Positions 18,330 through 26,009 of a stretch of 64,000 bases of DNA are shown here, piece after piece. Each line of letters starts with the position of its first letter. Positions within the stretch are counted from its first letter, which is position 1. The position numbers and the translations under genes were made by a program. The notes under the pieces were generated by a model. It was not told the DNA's origin. It did no database searches and worked only from the letters and a program-made list of their open reading frames with translations. The stretch comes from Variibacter gotjawalensis. GTDB taxonomy: Bacteria > Pseudomonadota > Alphaproteobacteria > Rhizobiales > Xanthobacteraceae. The stretch covers positions 2,309,501 to 2,373,500 of the forward strand of contig NZ_AP014946.1 of assembly GCF_002355335.1 (NCBI RefSeq), read 5' to 3'.

Positions 18330-18677
18330 GCTGTCTCCGCTGGCGGCAACGAACGCCGCATTCCTTTATTCGTTCGGGGAAGTGACTTTGCCGCAATAGG
18401 ACATGAGGACTGTCCGAAAGCAACCATTCGCCGCGTGTGTCGGCGCGGAGGTGAGTCGCAGGCCGTGGTGAACACCCTCTCGCAAATCGAGTGCTTTCTT
18501 TTTACGCTGCAATGCTTTGCGGTTATGCAAGAACCCTCTACTAAGGTGTTGTAGTAAGGCGGAAATGCCCGTCTTGTGGCCAACGCAAATCCGTTATTGT
18601 CCTGTCGTCAAGGTGGGATTATAAGCCCCCGCGCGAGACAAAGACTCGCGCATAAGTTTAGGGGTGGAGTGGTCTGA
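18330..18677. other. Intergenic region before dksA (divergent promoters)
   Basis: The 348-bp gap between the divergent MoxR and dksA genes contains no protein-like frame. A candidate sigma-70 promoter for dksA is annotated separately. A GGGGTGGAG-like Shine-Dalgarno sequence lies just ahead of the dksA start. Confidence 0.5.
18597..18625 (+). promoter_or_regulatory. Candidate sigma-70 promoter for dksA
   Basis: TTGTCC at 18597-18602 and TATAAG at 18620-18625, separated by 17 bases, match the -35 and -10 hexamers acceptably. It lies 53 bases before the dksA start codon. This is a motif match only. Confidence 0.4.
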
Positions 18678-19091
18678 ATGTCTGTGAAGACGAAAGCGTA
18701 TCGCCCGACCGACAAAGAGCAGTTCATGAGTGAACGGCAGCGGGATTATTTCCGCGGCAAGCTCTTGGCCTGGAAAGAAGAGATCCTCAAGGAAGCCAAG
18801 GAAACGCTGCAGCATCTGCAGGATGAGAACGTCAATCATCCCGACCTTGCTGACCGCGCATCTTCCGAGACCGATCGAGCCATTGAGCTTCGCGCACGCG
18901 ACCGCCAGCGCAAGCTCATCTCGAAGATCGATGCCGCGATCACACGCATCGACGACGGCACGTACGGCTACTGCGAAGAGACCGGTGAGCCGATTGCGAT
19001 CCGCCGCCTCGAGGCGCGCCCGATCGCAACGCTCTCGCTCGAAGCGCAGGAACGCCACGAGCGTCGCGAGCGCGTCTATCGCGACGATTGA
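18678..19091 (+). CDS. dksA: RNA polymerase-binding transcription factor DksA (degenerate zinc finger)
   Basis: A 137-residue DksA. Family features: the coiled-coil helices (YFRGKLLAWKEEILKE; LHHLQDEN-type turn with acidic residues near 55-60), and the C-terminal region DDGTYGYCEETGEPIAIRRL. DksA binds in the RNA polymerase secondary channel and, with ppGpp, tunes rRNA and biosynthetic promoters. The standard finger is C-x2-C-x17-C-x2-C. Here only the first Cys is present; the others are Thr, Ser and Ala (CEET; SLEA). Alphaproteobacterial DksA is often reduced like this, so zinc is probably not structural. Start ATG 18678 after GGTGGAG; ATG 18726 is a shorter alternative. Confidence 0.92.
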   Translation: MSVKTKAYRPTDKEQFMSERQRDYFRGKLLAWKEEILKEAKETLQHLQDENVNHPDLADRASSETDRAIELRARDRQRKLISKIDAAITRIDDGTYGYCEETGEPIAIRRLEARPIATLSLEAQERHERRERVYRDD

Positions 19092-19109
19092 TCGCTTCCG
19101 CGATGCGAC

Positions 19110-19664
19110 CTAGCCGCGCGCCGGCGGCGCGCGGTGGGTCTCGCTGAGGTTCTTGTAGAAGAACGTCGTCGTGGCGAGTTTGCCGCCCGGTCGATAGGCG
19201 TGACCCGGCACCTTGCCGAATTCGATCCAGCCGCACGCGCGGTAGAGCTTGTCTCCGGCGCTGCCGGTCTCCGTATCCAGCATCAGAAGCGTGCGTCCCG
19301 CCGCAAGCGCTTCAGCCTCGGCAGCCTCTAAGAGACGCCGTCCCAATCCCTGCCGCCGCAGCGATGAGTGCACGAGCATCTTGCCGATCTCGGCGCGGTG
19401 CGGCTGGTTCGGCTGCTGCATGAAATAAACGATCACTGTGCCGACGATGCTGCGGCCATCGCTGGCGGCGAGCAGCGAGCGATCGCCGCTCGCGACGCCA
19501 TCGATTTGGCCCCGCCAGAAGACGAGCGCTTCGTCGTGCGTGAAGCCTGTCATGAAGTTTACGGACGCGCCGTTTGCTACCGCGTCGACAAGAACGTCGG
19601 CAAGCTCACTCTGCTTGGCGTCGGCTTCGGCGGCGGTGAGCTTGCGAATCGTGAGAGCGCTCAC
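19110..19664 (-). CDS. GNAT-family N-acetyltransferase
   Basis: A 184-residue GNAT protein. Motif A with the acetyl-CoA-binding loop is visible as LVHSSLRRQGLGRRLLEAA near residue 95, followed by LLMLDTETGSAGDKLYRACGW near 125. This matches small-molecule or protein N-acetyltransferases; substrate unknown. Its stop is convergent with dksA, 18 bp away, and it is 16 bp downstream of the FliO-like gene on the same strand, so it may be cotranscribed with it. Confidence 0.82.
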   Translation of the reverse strand: MSALTIRKLTAAEADAKQSELADVLVDAVANGASVNFMTGFTHDEALVFWRGQIDGVASGDRSLLAASDGRSIVGTVIVYFMQQPNQPHRAEIGKMLVHSSLRRQGLGRRLLEAAEAEALAAGRTLLMLDTETGSAGDKLYRACGWIEFGKVPGHAYRPGGKLATTTFFYKNLSETHRAPPARG

Positions 19665-19680
19665 CGCTTATCTCCGGAGA

Positions 19681-20742
19681 TTACTTCTTGTCGCCGTCGG
19701 CCTTCTCGGGCGCGCCGGTCTTGAGCAGGCTCGCCATCTCTTCTTCGAGGCTGTCGAATACCGATTTCTGGATCGGCGGCGATCCCGGCGATGTCGGCGC
19801 ATCGCTCTTCGCCGGCTGCGGAGCAGCAGAGGCGGCGGCTTGCGGCGACGGAGCGGCGGCCGCCTCGGCCTTCGGAGCTTCGGTCTTCGGGGCTTCGGCC
19901 TTGGGAGTGTCCACCTTCGGTGCTTCGACCTTCGGCGGATCGCGTCGCACGGGCGGCAACGGCACGCGGATCGTCGGCGGTCCGGCGTCCGGAGCGATCG
20001 GCGGCGGCGGCTCCGCGAGCGGCGGTGCGCGCAACGGCGACGACGGCGGACGCGGCGCGCCAGGACGGCGCAACGCGGCTTCGAGCTTGCTCGCCATCTC
20101 GGCGAGCGAATTGTCGGCGGCAACCGGGGCGGGCGCGTCCGAACGCGGCTGAACCGGCGGGAACGGCGGCGGGCGCACCGGCTCCGGCGTCCTCACGATC
20201 GGCGCCGGCATCGGTTCGGCGCGTGGCTCGTTGCGCGTCGGTGCCGGGACGCGCGACGGAACGCGCATCGGCGGCGGCTCACGCATCGCCGGTGCCTCAC
20301 GCGGCTCCGGCAATGGCGGCGGCAATTCACGCGACTGCATCGGCGGCGGCAGCTCACGCGATTGCGGCGGCGGCAACGTCGCGGTGTCGCGCTGTTGCAC
20401 CTGCGCGGCCTGCGCGCCTTGTGCCGGCAGTTCGCGCGGCTGCGAGACCGGGACGGAGCGCAGAATGTTCGGCTCGATCACGATGTCGGTCGGGCCGCCA
20501 ATCATGACGAGATGCTCGACGTTGTCGCGGCGGATGAGGACGAGCCGGCGGCGTTGGTCGACCGCTGCGGCATCGATCACGGCGAGACGCGGCTGACGTC
20601 CACGCGCTGAGCTTCCGCCGCCGACACGGCCACCACCGCGTCCACGGAACAGGAAGTACACCAGCACGATGAGCACCAGCACCACGACGACCGCGATGGC
20701 CAGCTTCACCGGCGTCGAAAGATCGTTGAAACTATCGAGCAT
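19681..20742 (-). CDS. FliO-like flagellar export-gate protein with a long Pro/Ala-rich tail
   Basis: A 353-residue protein. Residues 12-32 form one transmembrane helix preceded by a short polar stretch and followed by RGRGGGRVGGGSSARG. Residues 45-110 contain RLAVIDAAAVDQRRRLVLIR, then DNVEHLVMIGGPTDIVIEPN, the conserved FliO-type domain (membrane anchor plus 'RR-LVLIRRD-x-HL-x-IGG'). The remaining 230 residues are very rich in Pro, Ala and Glu/Lys (repeats such as KVEAPKVDTPKAEAPK), likely disordered. FliO stabilises FliP in the flagellar export gate. No other flagellar gene is present in this window, so the name rests on the domain and is moderate. Confidence 0.65.
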   Translation of the reverse strand: MLDSFNDLSTPVKLAIAVVVVLVLIVLVYFLFRGRGGGRVGGGSSARGRQPRLAVIDAAAVDQRRRLVLIRRDNVEHLVMIGGPTDIVIEPNILRSVPVSQPRELPAQGAQAAQVQQRDTATLPPPQSRELPPPMQSRELPPPLPEPREAPAMREPPPMRVPSRVPAPTRNEPRAEPMPAPIVRTPEPVRPPPFPPVQPRSDAPAPVAADNSLAEMASKLEAALRRPGAPRPPSSPLRAPPLAEPPPPIAPDAGPPTIRVPLPPVRRDPPKVEAPKVDTPKAEAPKTEAPKAEAAAAPSPQAAASAAPQPAKSDAPTSPGSPPIQKSVFDSLEEEMASLLKTGAPEKADGDKK

Positions 20743-20932
20743 TCTACCTCACTCGCCCATCGCCGGTGTGAACCAGCGTACCCCGGCGTCGAAACCAACC
20801 GCCTGCGCGGTCGCCAAAAACTGACACGGCCAAAATGTAACACGGCAATGTCTAAGTGGTGCCGTCGAACACGTCCAGGCTACCATTTGTACGGTCAAAG
20901 CCGCCGGATGACTATCCGGCAGCTATTCTTTC

Positions 20933-20949
20933 TTAACCTATAGTTAACC
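20933..20949. promoter_or_regulatory. CtrA-like binding box upstream of the FliO-like gene
   Basis: TTAA-CCTATAG-TTAACC: two TTAA half-sites separated by 7 bases, the full consensus of the alphaproteobacterial cell-cycle regulator CtrA. It lies about 190 bp upstream of the FliO-like start. It also forms part of the 17-bp repeat that borders the accessory island, so the two readings compete. Confidence 0.6.
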
Positions 20950-20951
20950 AT
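20935..20951. repeat. 17-bp direct repeat, left copy (candidate attL)
   Basis: AACCTATAGTTAACCAT, identical base for base to 24509-24525. Chance identity of a 17-mer in 64 kb is very unlikely. It is about 70 bp from the integrase remnant on the same side, the usual position of an attachment site relative to an integrase gene. It overlaps the CtrA-like box. Confidence 0.6.
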
Positions 20952-21020
20952 GATTCCGGCCATCCGGTTGCACTCATTGGCGAAATTCACACGTTCCTCG
21001 ATCCGTTCCCGCGCACGTTC

Positions 21021-21269
21021 CTATTCTGTATTCCCCGCCCCGAAACTGACCCTGGCCCGGGCCACGCGGCGGTGCGCTTCGAGCACTCCTCGATCGTAGA
21101 TTTCCGCTGTCGTGCGTGGGTCGGCGTGGCCGGTAACCTTGACACGGTCGTCGCGGTTGGTGCCAGCGCGATGCCCCTCGGTGTTGCCGCCAGCCCGGGA
21201 GTTGGAATGCCACATGCCGGCTGGGAGGCCTGCCGCTTCTGGAAGCGCTGCTACTCCTCTGGCGTGCAA
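21021..21269 (-). pseudogene. Remnant of a tyrosine recombinase/phage integrase (C-terminal end)
   Basis: The frame ending at 21021 encodes VKVTGHADPRTTAEIYDR followed by GVLEAHRRVARARVSF. 'GHxDPRTTxxIYDR' is the box around the catalytic Tyr of tyrosine recombinases (nucleophile Tyr in IYDR). Upstream residues in this frame do not continue the integrase sequence, which suggests frameshifts or truncation. The minus-strand segment up to 21340 encodes LGARSGPLIVVENTS in another frame, possibly an earlier piece. The gene is not intact. Confidence 0.55.
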
Positions 21270-21352
21270 AGTGTGCTCGTGTTCTCAACCACGATCAGCG
21301 GGCCGCTGCGCGCACCCAGCGTCTCAATGATGTAAGGTCAGGGTGCCGGTGG

Positions 21353-21487
21353 TCAGATCAGCCCAGTTAGATCGAGTACCGTCAACACCAGCGCGGCCCC
21401 GCCCATCACGATCCATAGGGCGGCACGGACCCATGCGATCTTCTCTTCGCGCGTAAGCCACCTGTCGCGTGCATCGTAAGTGAACAA
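21353..21487 (-). CDS. Small membrane protein (44 aa, TTG start)
   Basis: A 44-residue protein with start TTG at 21487, preceded by GGAG 7 bases upstream. It begins with a polar N-terminus (FTYDARDRWLTREEKIAW) and ends with one hydrophobic helix covering the last 20 residues. I do not recognise a family. No other start with a ribosome site lies in this frame; the alternative of a longer frame (80 residues, starting at 21595) has a less convincing start. It is inside the candidate island. Confidence 0.4.
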   Translation of the reverse strand: MFTYDARDRWLTREEKIAWVRAALWIVMGGAALVLTVLDLTGLI

Positions 21488-22177
21488 ATTAGCGTCTCCT
21501 TCGGTGTGTCGTTTTGAAACTCGGTAGATCCGATGGACGACTGCATCGGCAGGTTGCAAAACACATGCCTCACGGAGACAGTCGCGTCCGAGCAAATGAA
21601 AAGTTGGGTGAACTCTTACTCGGGCGTTCAGTTCGGTTCCATACTCGGCCTCGCCGGATTCCGCGTTGAGGAGTGCGTGACTTACAAGCCTGGACAGTAT
21701 GTGATGCGCGCCGTCCGCAAGACTATCGGTGTCCTTGATCGCGATGATGCGCGGCGCGCGCTTGGCCGATCGTCTTTGGGTGCGTGAGCAGCTCCCTCAG
21801 CGAAGCGTCGTAGTGTAGAAGCCGAGCGGGATTAAAAGCAGAAGTTGTTGAGGCCTCTGCCGCACGTGTCGGAAAGTCGCGGGCAATTCTTCGACCAGCG
21901 TCTGCCGCATCGCCCGGTTGGCCTGACCCACTCCTGCGCAATCAATCAGTTCGAATCATCGGCGATGGCGCGCCTCATTGCCAATCTCTTCGAATAGGGG
22001 CAGCGCCGTTCGCACAGCGTCCCTCCATCTCCAAAGTCGATCGAACTAACTAAGGGTTTTTTCAGCTCGTTCAGCGTTTTGGAAGTGGTGCTTAACGAGA
22101 CACCGCACCGGGTATGCTGCTCTGTGCGAGGTTGTGAGCAAGGACGCACTAGCGCGTCTCTTGCCGAGGTACCGACT
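21488..22177. other. Non-coding or unassigned stretch in the island
   Basis: Between the small membrane protein and the CAP/RTX gene. An 84-codon plus-strand frame at 21533-21787 has no homology I can see and no clear ribosome site. I see no RNA gene. This is probably degraded sequence. Confidence 0.4.
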
Positions 22178-24316
22178 ATGTCGCTTCCGACTGCTCAAGA
22201 GCAGCTCATGCTCGAGCTCGTCAACAAATTCAGGGCCGATCCATCGGGCGAATACGGCCGATTAACTGGATCAGGGGCGGACGGCAATGTTACTGCGGCG
22301 ATCAACTATTTTGGCGTCGACCGTGGATCGCTGCTGGCACAACTTAATGCGACAGCGGCAGTCGCACCGCTGGCTTGGAGCAGCGCGCTCAACGGCGCTG
22401 CTGCAAGCCATAATGCAAACATGATCGCTTACGATCAACAAAGTCACCAGCTTCCGAACGAGCAGAGCCTTGCACAGCGCGCCACAAACGCTGGATTTAA
22501 CGGATACACCGCGCTTGGCGAAAACATCTACGCGTTCGCCGATAACTTGGTCTCGGGCCATGCAGGCTTCGTGATCGATTGGGGTTACGACGTAGAGGAC
22601 ATCATGTCGAACGGTCAGCTTTATGCTGATTGGCGAACGCGCGGTGACGGCATGCAAGATCCAGCTGGTCATCGCATCAACCTTGCGAATAGCGCTTACA
22701 AAGAAATTGGTATCTCGGTCGTCGCGGAAAGCAACTCGGCAACGAGCGTTGGCCCCTACGTGATCTCGCAGGAGCTTGGCGCACGGTCGGGATACGCCGC
22801 GCAGTTTGTCGGCGTGATAATCAATGACAGCGACAACGATAATTTTTACGATATCGGGGAAGGATTAAGCGGCGTTTTAATCACTCTAAAGAGCGGCTCG
22901 CAGACCTATACCACAACGAGCTGGGATTCTGGCGGCTGGCAACTAGCGGTGCCGCCGGGGTCATACACGATTACATTCAGTGGCGGCGGTCTGTCGGGGA
23001 CGGTGACAAAGACGGCAACGCTTGGAAACGCTAATGTCAAAGTCGACGCTGAAGCGGCTGATGCGTTTGGTGCGGATCCTTTCGCAGGAGATGATACGCT
23101 TTTCGGTACTCCCGGAAACGATGTTATCTACGCGTTTGATGGCAACGACATTGTCAGGGGCCTTGACGGAAACGATCTTCTCGACGGCGGCTCTGGCTCC
23201 GATGTACTCGACGGCGGTCTAGGGGCCGACCAATTGTTCGGTCGCGACGGCAACGACTATCTCAACGGCGGTGAAGTATTCAGTCTATCGGCAAACCAGG
23301 GGGCCGTTTATCGGCTCTACGGCGCGACGTTTGATAGAGCTCCCGACTTCGTCGGCTTCACTTCGTGGGCAGCGGGACTAGCGAGCGGTCAGCAAACGCT
23401 GACGTCGGTAGCGAATGCTTTTGTCGTTTCGGCCGAGTTCCAGCAGACATATGGCGCGCTGTCGAATCCGCAGTTCGTTGCGCTGCTTTACAACAACGTT
23501 CTGGACCGAGCTCCCGATCAGAGCGGCTTTACTTCGTGGGTTGCATACCTAGATGCAGGCGCATCGCGTGCAAGCGTGCTGCTCGGATTCTCGGAGTCCT
23601 CTGAGTTCAAGTCCATCTCTGCAATGGGGGAGATGGGTTATGCTTCTGAGGTCGTTTATGGACAATCGGTTGGCCAGATCTACAGGCTGTACGATACGAT
23701 CTTTGGTCGCGAGCCGGATGTCGGCGGCTTTACTGGTTGGGTTGGAGGAAATAATTCTGGAGCTTCGCTTCAGAGTATCACCACTCAGTTTGTGCAATCG
23801 GCGGAATTTCGACAAACCTAGGGCTCGCTCAACAACGAGCAGTTCGTCACGTTGCTCTACAACAATGTTCTCGATAGAGCGCCTGAGGCTTCCGGATTTG
23901 TGTCTTGGGTCGCTTATCTCAACGCAGGAAATTCGAGAGAAAGCGTTGTCAGCGCATTTTCTGAATCGGTAGAGCACATCAGTCTCAAGAACGCTGCTTT
24001 GCAATCGTTCATCGAGATCACTGCGTGGCAGTGGAACGACAAACTCGACGCAGGCACGGGTTCGAACACACTGATCGGCGGTCTCGGTGCCGATGATTTT
24101 GTTTTCGATGCCAACTCCCCGAGCGTCAATCACATCTACGGTTTCGACCAATACGACCAGGCGCAATTTGCGAATTTTGGTTACATGAGCGATGGGAACG
24201 CACTATTCCATATGACGCAAATTGGCCGCGACGTCGTTTTCAATGATCACGGAGTGACGGTTTTTTTTCATGATAAGTCTTTGGCCGCCATCACGGCGCA
24301 CGATTGGGTTATTTGA
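22178..24316 (+). pseudogene. CAP-domain / RTX / DUF4214 secreted protein broken by one amber codon
   Basis: ATG 22178 has GAGG 8 bases upstream. The frame is open to 23821, where a TAG (codon 23819-23821) stops it, then stays open in the same frame from 23822 to 24316 (713 codons with the stops). Domains in order: CAP/SCP (about residues 5-195, with AWSSALNGAAASHNANM and the conserved GENIYAF), a beta-sandwich-like segment (about 200-290), RTX repeats with the nonapeptide GGSGSDVLDGGLGADQLFG near 340, then DUF4214 copies (YRLYGATFDRAPDFVGFTSW, YNNVLDRAPDQSGFTSWVAY). The first DUF4214 copy reads TYGALS where the interrupted one reads T-stop-GSLN, so the TAG replaces a Tyr codon. The C-terminal end resembles a type I secretion tail; losing it would block export. 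No type I transporter is in the window. Confidence 0.82.
23819..23821 (+). other. In-frame TAG interrupting the CAP/RTX gene
   Basis: The codon sits in the sequence CAA-ACC-TAG-GGC-TCG at the site where the earlier repeat has ACA-TAT-GGC-GCG. A one-base change from TAC or TAT to TAG explains it. It could also be a sequencing error or a tolerated stop read by suppression. Confidence 0.75.
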
Positions 24317-24687
24317 CTCGACCAGCGGCGGTGCCGGACTTGCGGCTTGATTCGACAAGCTGCGAAGCCCGGACGCACTGCGGTGTACTTGTCGGCCTTG
24401 CTCAATTGGTATTAGGGCGCGATTTCGGTACTTGCTAGCTTTGGACAGCGCTCTCGCGATATGCGGCGAATGGGGAACGCGCGCCGGCCGCGGCGACCGG
24501 ATTCGTCGAACCTATAGTTAACCATAAAAGTTGCCGGTCCCGTCAGTTGCCCAGGCGGTTTTTGCCCGCGTTCTCAACCGAACATTCGCGAAGACAATCC
24601 CCGGTCGCTTGTCGTCAACGTTGCCGTGCAGGCAGATTGAAACACACGGCCCCGCTATTTTTCAGCATCCATTTTCGAGGAATTCAT
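24317..24687. other. Intergenic region with the right repeat
   Basis: 371 bp with no protein-like frame. It carries the right-hand 17-bp repeat (24509-24525) and then leads into the dehydrogenase gene. The ribosome site for that gene (GAGGA) is at about 24676-24680. Confidence 0.5.
24509..24525. repeat. 17-bp direct repeat, right copy (candidate attR, CtrA-like half box)
   Basis: AACCTATAGTTAACCAT, identical to 20935-20951. Here the left half-site is CGAA, not TTAA, so it matches a CtrA box on one side only. It lies about 160 bp upstream of the following dehydrogenase start. Confidence 0.6.
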
Positions 24688-25710
24688 ATGACCCAAGGCA
24701 TTGCGGCGACGCTCATTCCGGGCGACGGCATCGGTCCGGAAATTTCCGACGCCGTCGTCAAGATTCTGAATGCGGTGAAAGCGCCGTTCGAATGGGACCG
24801 CCAATACGGTGGCCTCGCCGGCGTCGAGCACGGTGGTGAGCCGATGCCGCAGGCAACGCTGGACAGCATTCGCCGCACCAAGCTCGCGCTCAAAGGTCCG
24901 CTGACGACGCCGGTCGGCGGCGGTTATCGCTCCGTCAACGTGCGCTTGCGCGAAACCTTCGGCCTCTACGCCAATCTGCGCCCGGCCAAGACACTCACGC
25001 CTGGCGGCCGCTACGAGAACATCGATATCGTGCTGATCCGTGAAAACCTCGAAGGGCTGTATGTCGCGTTCGAGCACTTCATTCAGGTCGGCGACGATCC
25101 CGAAGCCGTAGCCATCTCGCAGGGCATCAATACGAAAGCGGAGTCGCGCCGCATCGTGCGTTACGCCTTCGAACACGCGCTCGCGCATGGCCGCAAGAAG
25201 GTCACGGTGGTGCACAAAGCCAACGTGCTCAAATCGCTCACCGGCTTGATCCTCGCCGCCGGCCGCGAGATCGCAAAGGAATACGAAGGCCGCGTCGCGA
25301 TGGACGATCGCATCGTCGATGCCTGCGCGATGCAGCTCGTGATGAAGCCGGAGCAGTTCGACGTCATCGTCACCACGAACCTGTTCGGCGACATCCTGTC
25401 GGATCTCATCGCCGGCTTGATCGGCGGCCTCGGCATGGCGCCGGGCGCAAATATCGGACCGGACGCTGCGATCTTCGAAGCCGTGCACGGCTCCGCGCCG
25501 GATATCGCCGGGAAGGGGATCGCCAACCCGATCGCGCTGCTGCTCGCGGCCTGCCTGATGCTCGATCACGTCGCAGAGAAGGAAAAGGCCGCTGCCATCC
25601 GTAAAGCGATCGACCTCACACTCAACGCCGACAAGATCAAGACCGGCGATCTCGGCGGCACGGCGTCGACCGGCGATTTCAGCGACGCCATCGTTCAGCG
25701 GCTGGGCTGA
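24688..25710 (+). CDS. Isocitrate/isopropylmalate dehydrogenase family protein (probable NAD-dependent isocitrate dehydrogenase)
   Basis: A 340-residue decarboxylating dehydrogenase. It begins GIAATLIPGDGIGPEISDAV, has RENLEGLYVAFEH near 120 (substrate-binding loop), the metal-binding DACAMQLVMKPEQFD segment near 210 with TTNLFGDILSDL (Asp ligands), and ends with AVHGSAPDIAGKG near 272 and GDFSDAIVQRLG. This short form is called NAD-dependent isocitrate dehydrogenase or 3-isopropylmalate dehydrogenase; it could also be a tartrate/homoisocitrate-type enzyme. NADP isocitrate dehydrogenase is encoded separately in this window at 49703-50920. ATG 24688 after GAGGA is clearly the start. Confidence 0.82.
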   Translation: MTQGIAATLIPGDGIGPEISDAVVKILNAVKAPFEWDRQYGGLAGVEHGGEPMPQATLDSIRRTKLALKGPLTTPVGGGYRSVNVRLRETFGLYANLRPAKTLTPGGRYENIDIVLIRENLEGLYVAFEHFIQVGDDPEAVAISQGINTKAESRRIVRYAFEHALAHGRKKVTVVHKANVLKSLTGLILAAGREIAKEYEGRVAMDDRIVDACAMQLVMKPEQFDVIVTTNLFGDILSDLIAGLIGGLGMAPGANIGPDAAIFEAVHGSAPDIAGKGIANPIALLLAACLMLDHVAEKEKAAAIRKAIDLTLNADKIKTGDLGGTASTGDFSDAIVQRLG

Positions 25711-25735
25711 CGCCCTTTCCAGTTCTTCCTCACCG

Positions 25736-25776
25736 AATGCCGCGGGCGTCGAAGGGCGTGCCGCGGCATTGCTTTT
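25736..25776 (+). terminator. Intrinsic terminator after the dehydrogenase gene
   Basis: AATGCCGCGG pairs with CCGCGGCATT around a 15-base loop, followed by GCTTTT. It is 25 bp past the stop codon. Confidence 0.65.
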
Positions 25777-25814
25777 AAGCGGTCCGGGCACTCGCCGAGC
25801 GAGCATCCGCTGTG

Positions 25815-25831
25815 GTAACCTCGCGTTAACC
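25815..25831. promoter_or_regulatory. CtrA-like box upstream of cckA
   Basis: GTAA-CCTCGCG-TTAACC, a near match to the CtrA consensus (TTAA-N7-TTAAC), about 180 bp before the cckA start. It shares the core AACCT...GTTAACCATAA with the boxes at 20933 and 24507 (17 of 20 bases with the latter). Confidence 0.5.
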
Positions 25832-26009
25832 ATAACCACGCGAGATTGGGCATCTATTCCAGCTTGCGGAAAGGGCTCTGGTTGGCCGTGAAGGAAGGCA
25901 GCGTCCGCTCCGCTGGCCAACAACCGTTCCGCTGTGCACATCGCGCCCATGATAATGTCGAACAAACAGCGAATCGGCGCGCGCCTTTGGCACCAGAAGG
26001 CTTCCCGGC

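Larger units (their letters stand above)
20935..24525. mobile_element. Candidate degraded integrative element (3.6 kb)
   Basis: Region bounded by two identical 17-bp direct repeats, with an integrase remnant next to the left repeat and a CAP/RTX/DUF4214 gene as cargo. It also holds a small TTG-start membrane-protein gene. The base composition looks lower in GC than the flanking core genes. The ends are inferred from the repeats; there is no second mobility gene, and the integrase is clearly broken, so the element is no longer mobile. Confidence 0.5.

Noticed and set aside
21533-21787. An 84-codon plus-strand frame in the island
   Set aside because: No ribosome site, no family resemblance, and in a degraded region. 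Kept only as unassigned sequence.
21925-21970. GTTCGAATCA resembling a tRNA T-loop
   Set aside because: The flanking bases do not form a T-stem, acceptor stem or D-arm.
24655-25965. A 436-codon frame opposite the dehydrogenase gene
   Set aside because: It is antisense to a gene with clear family motifs, and its product has no recognisable domain.
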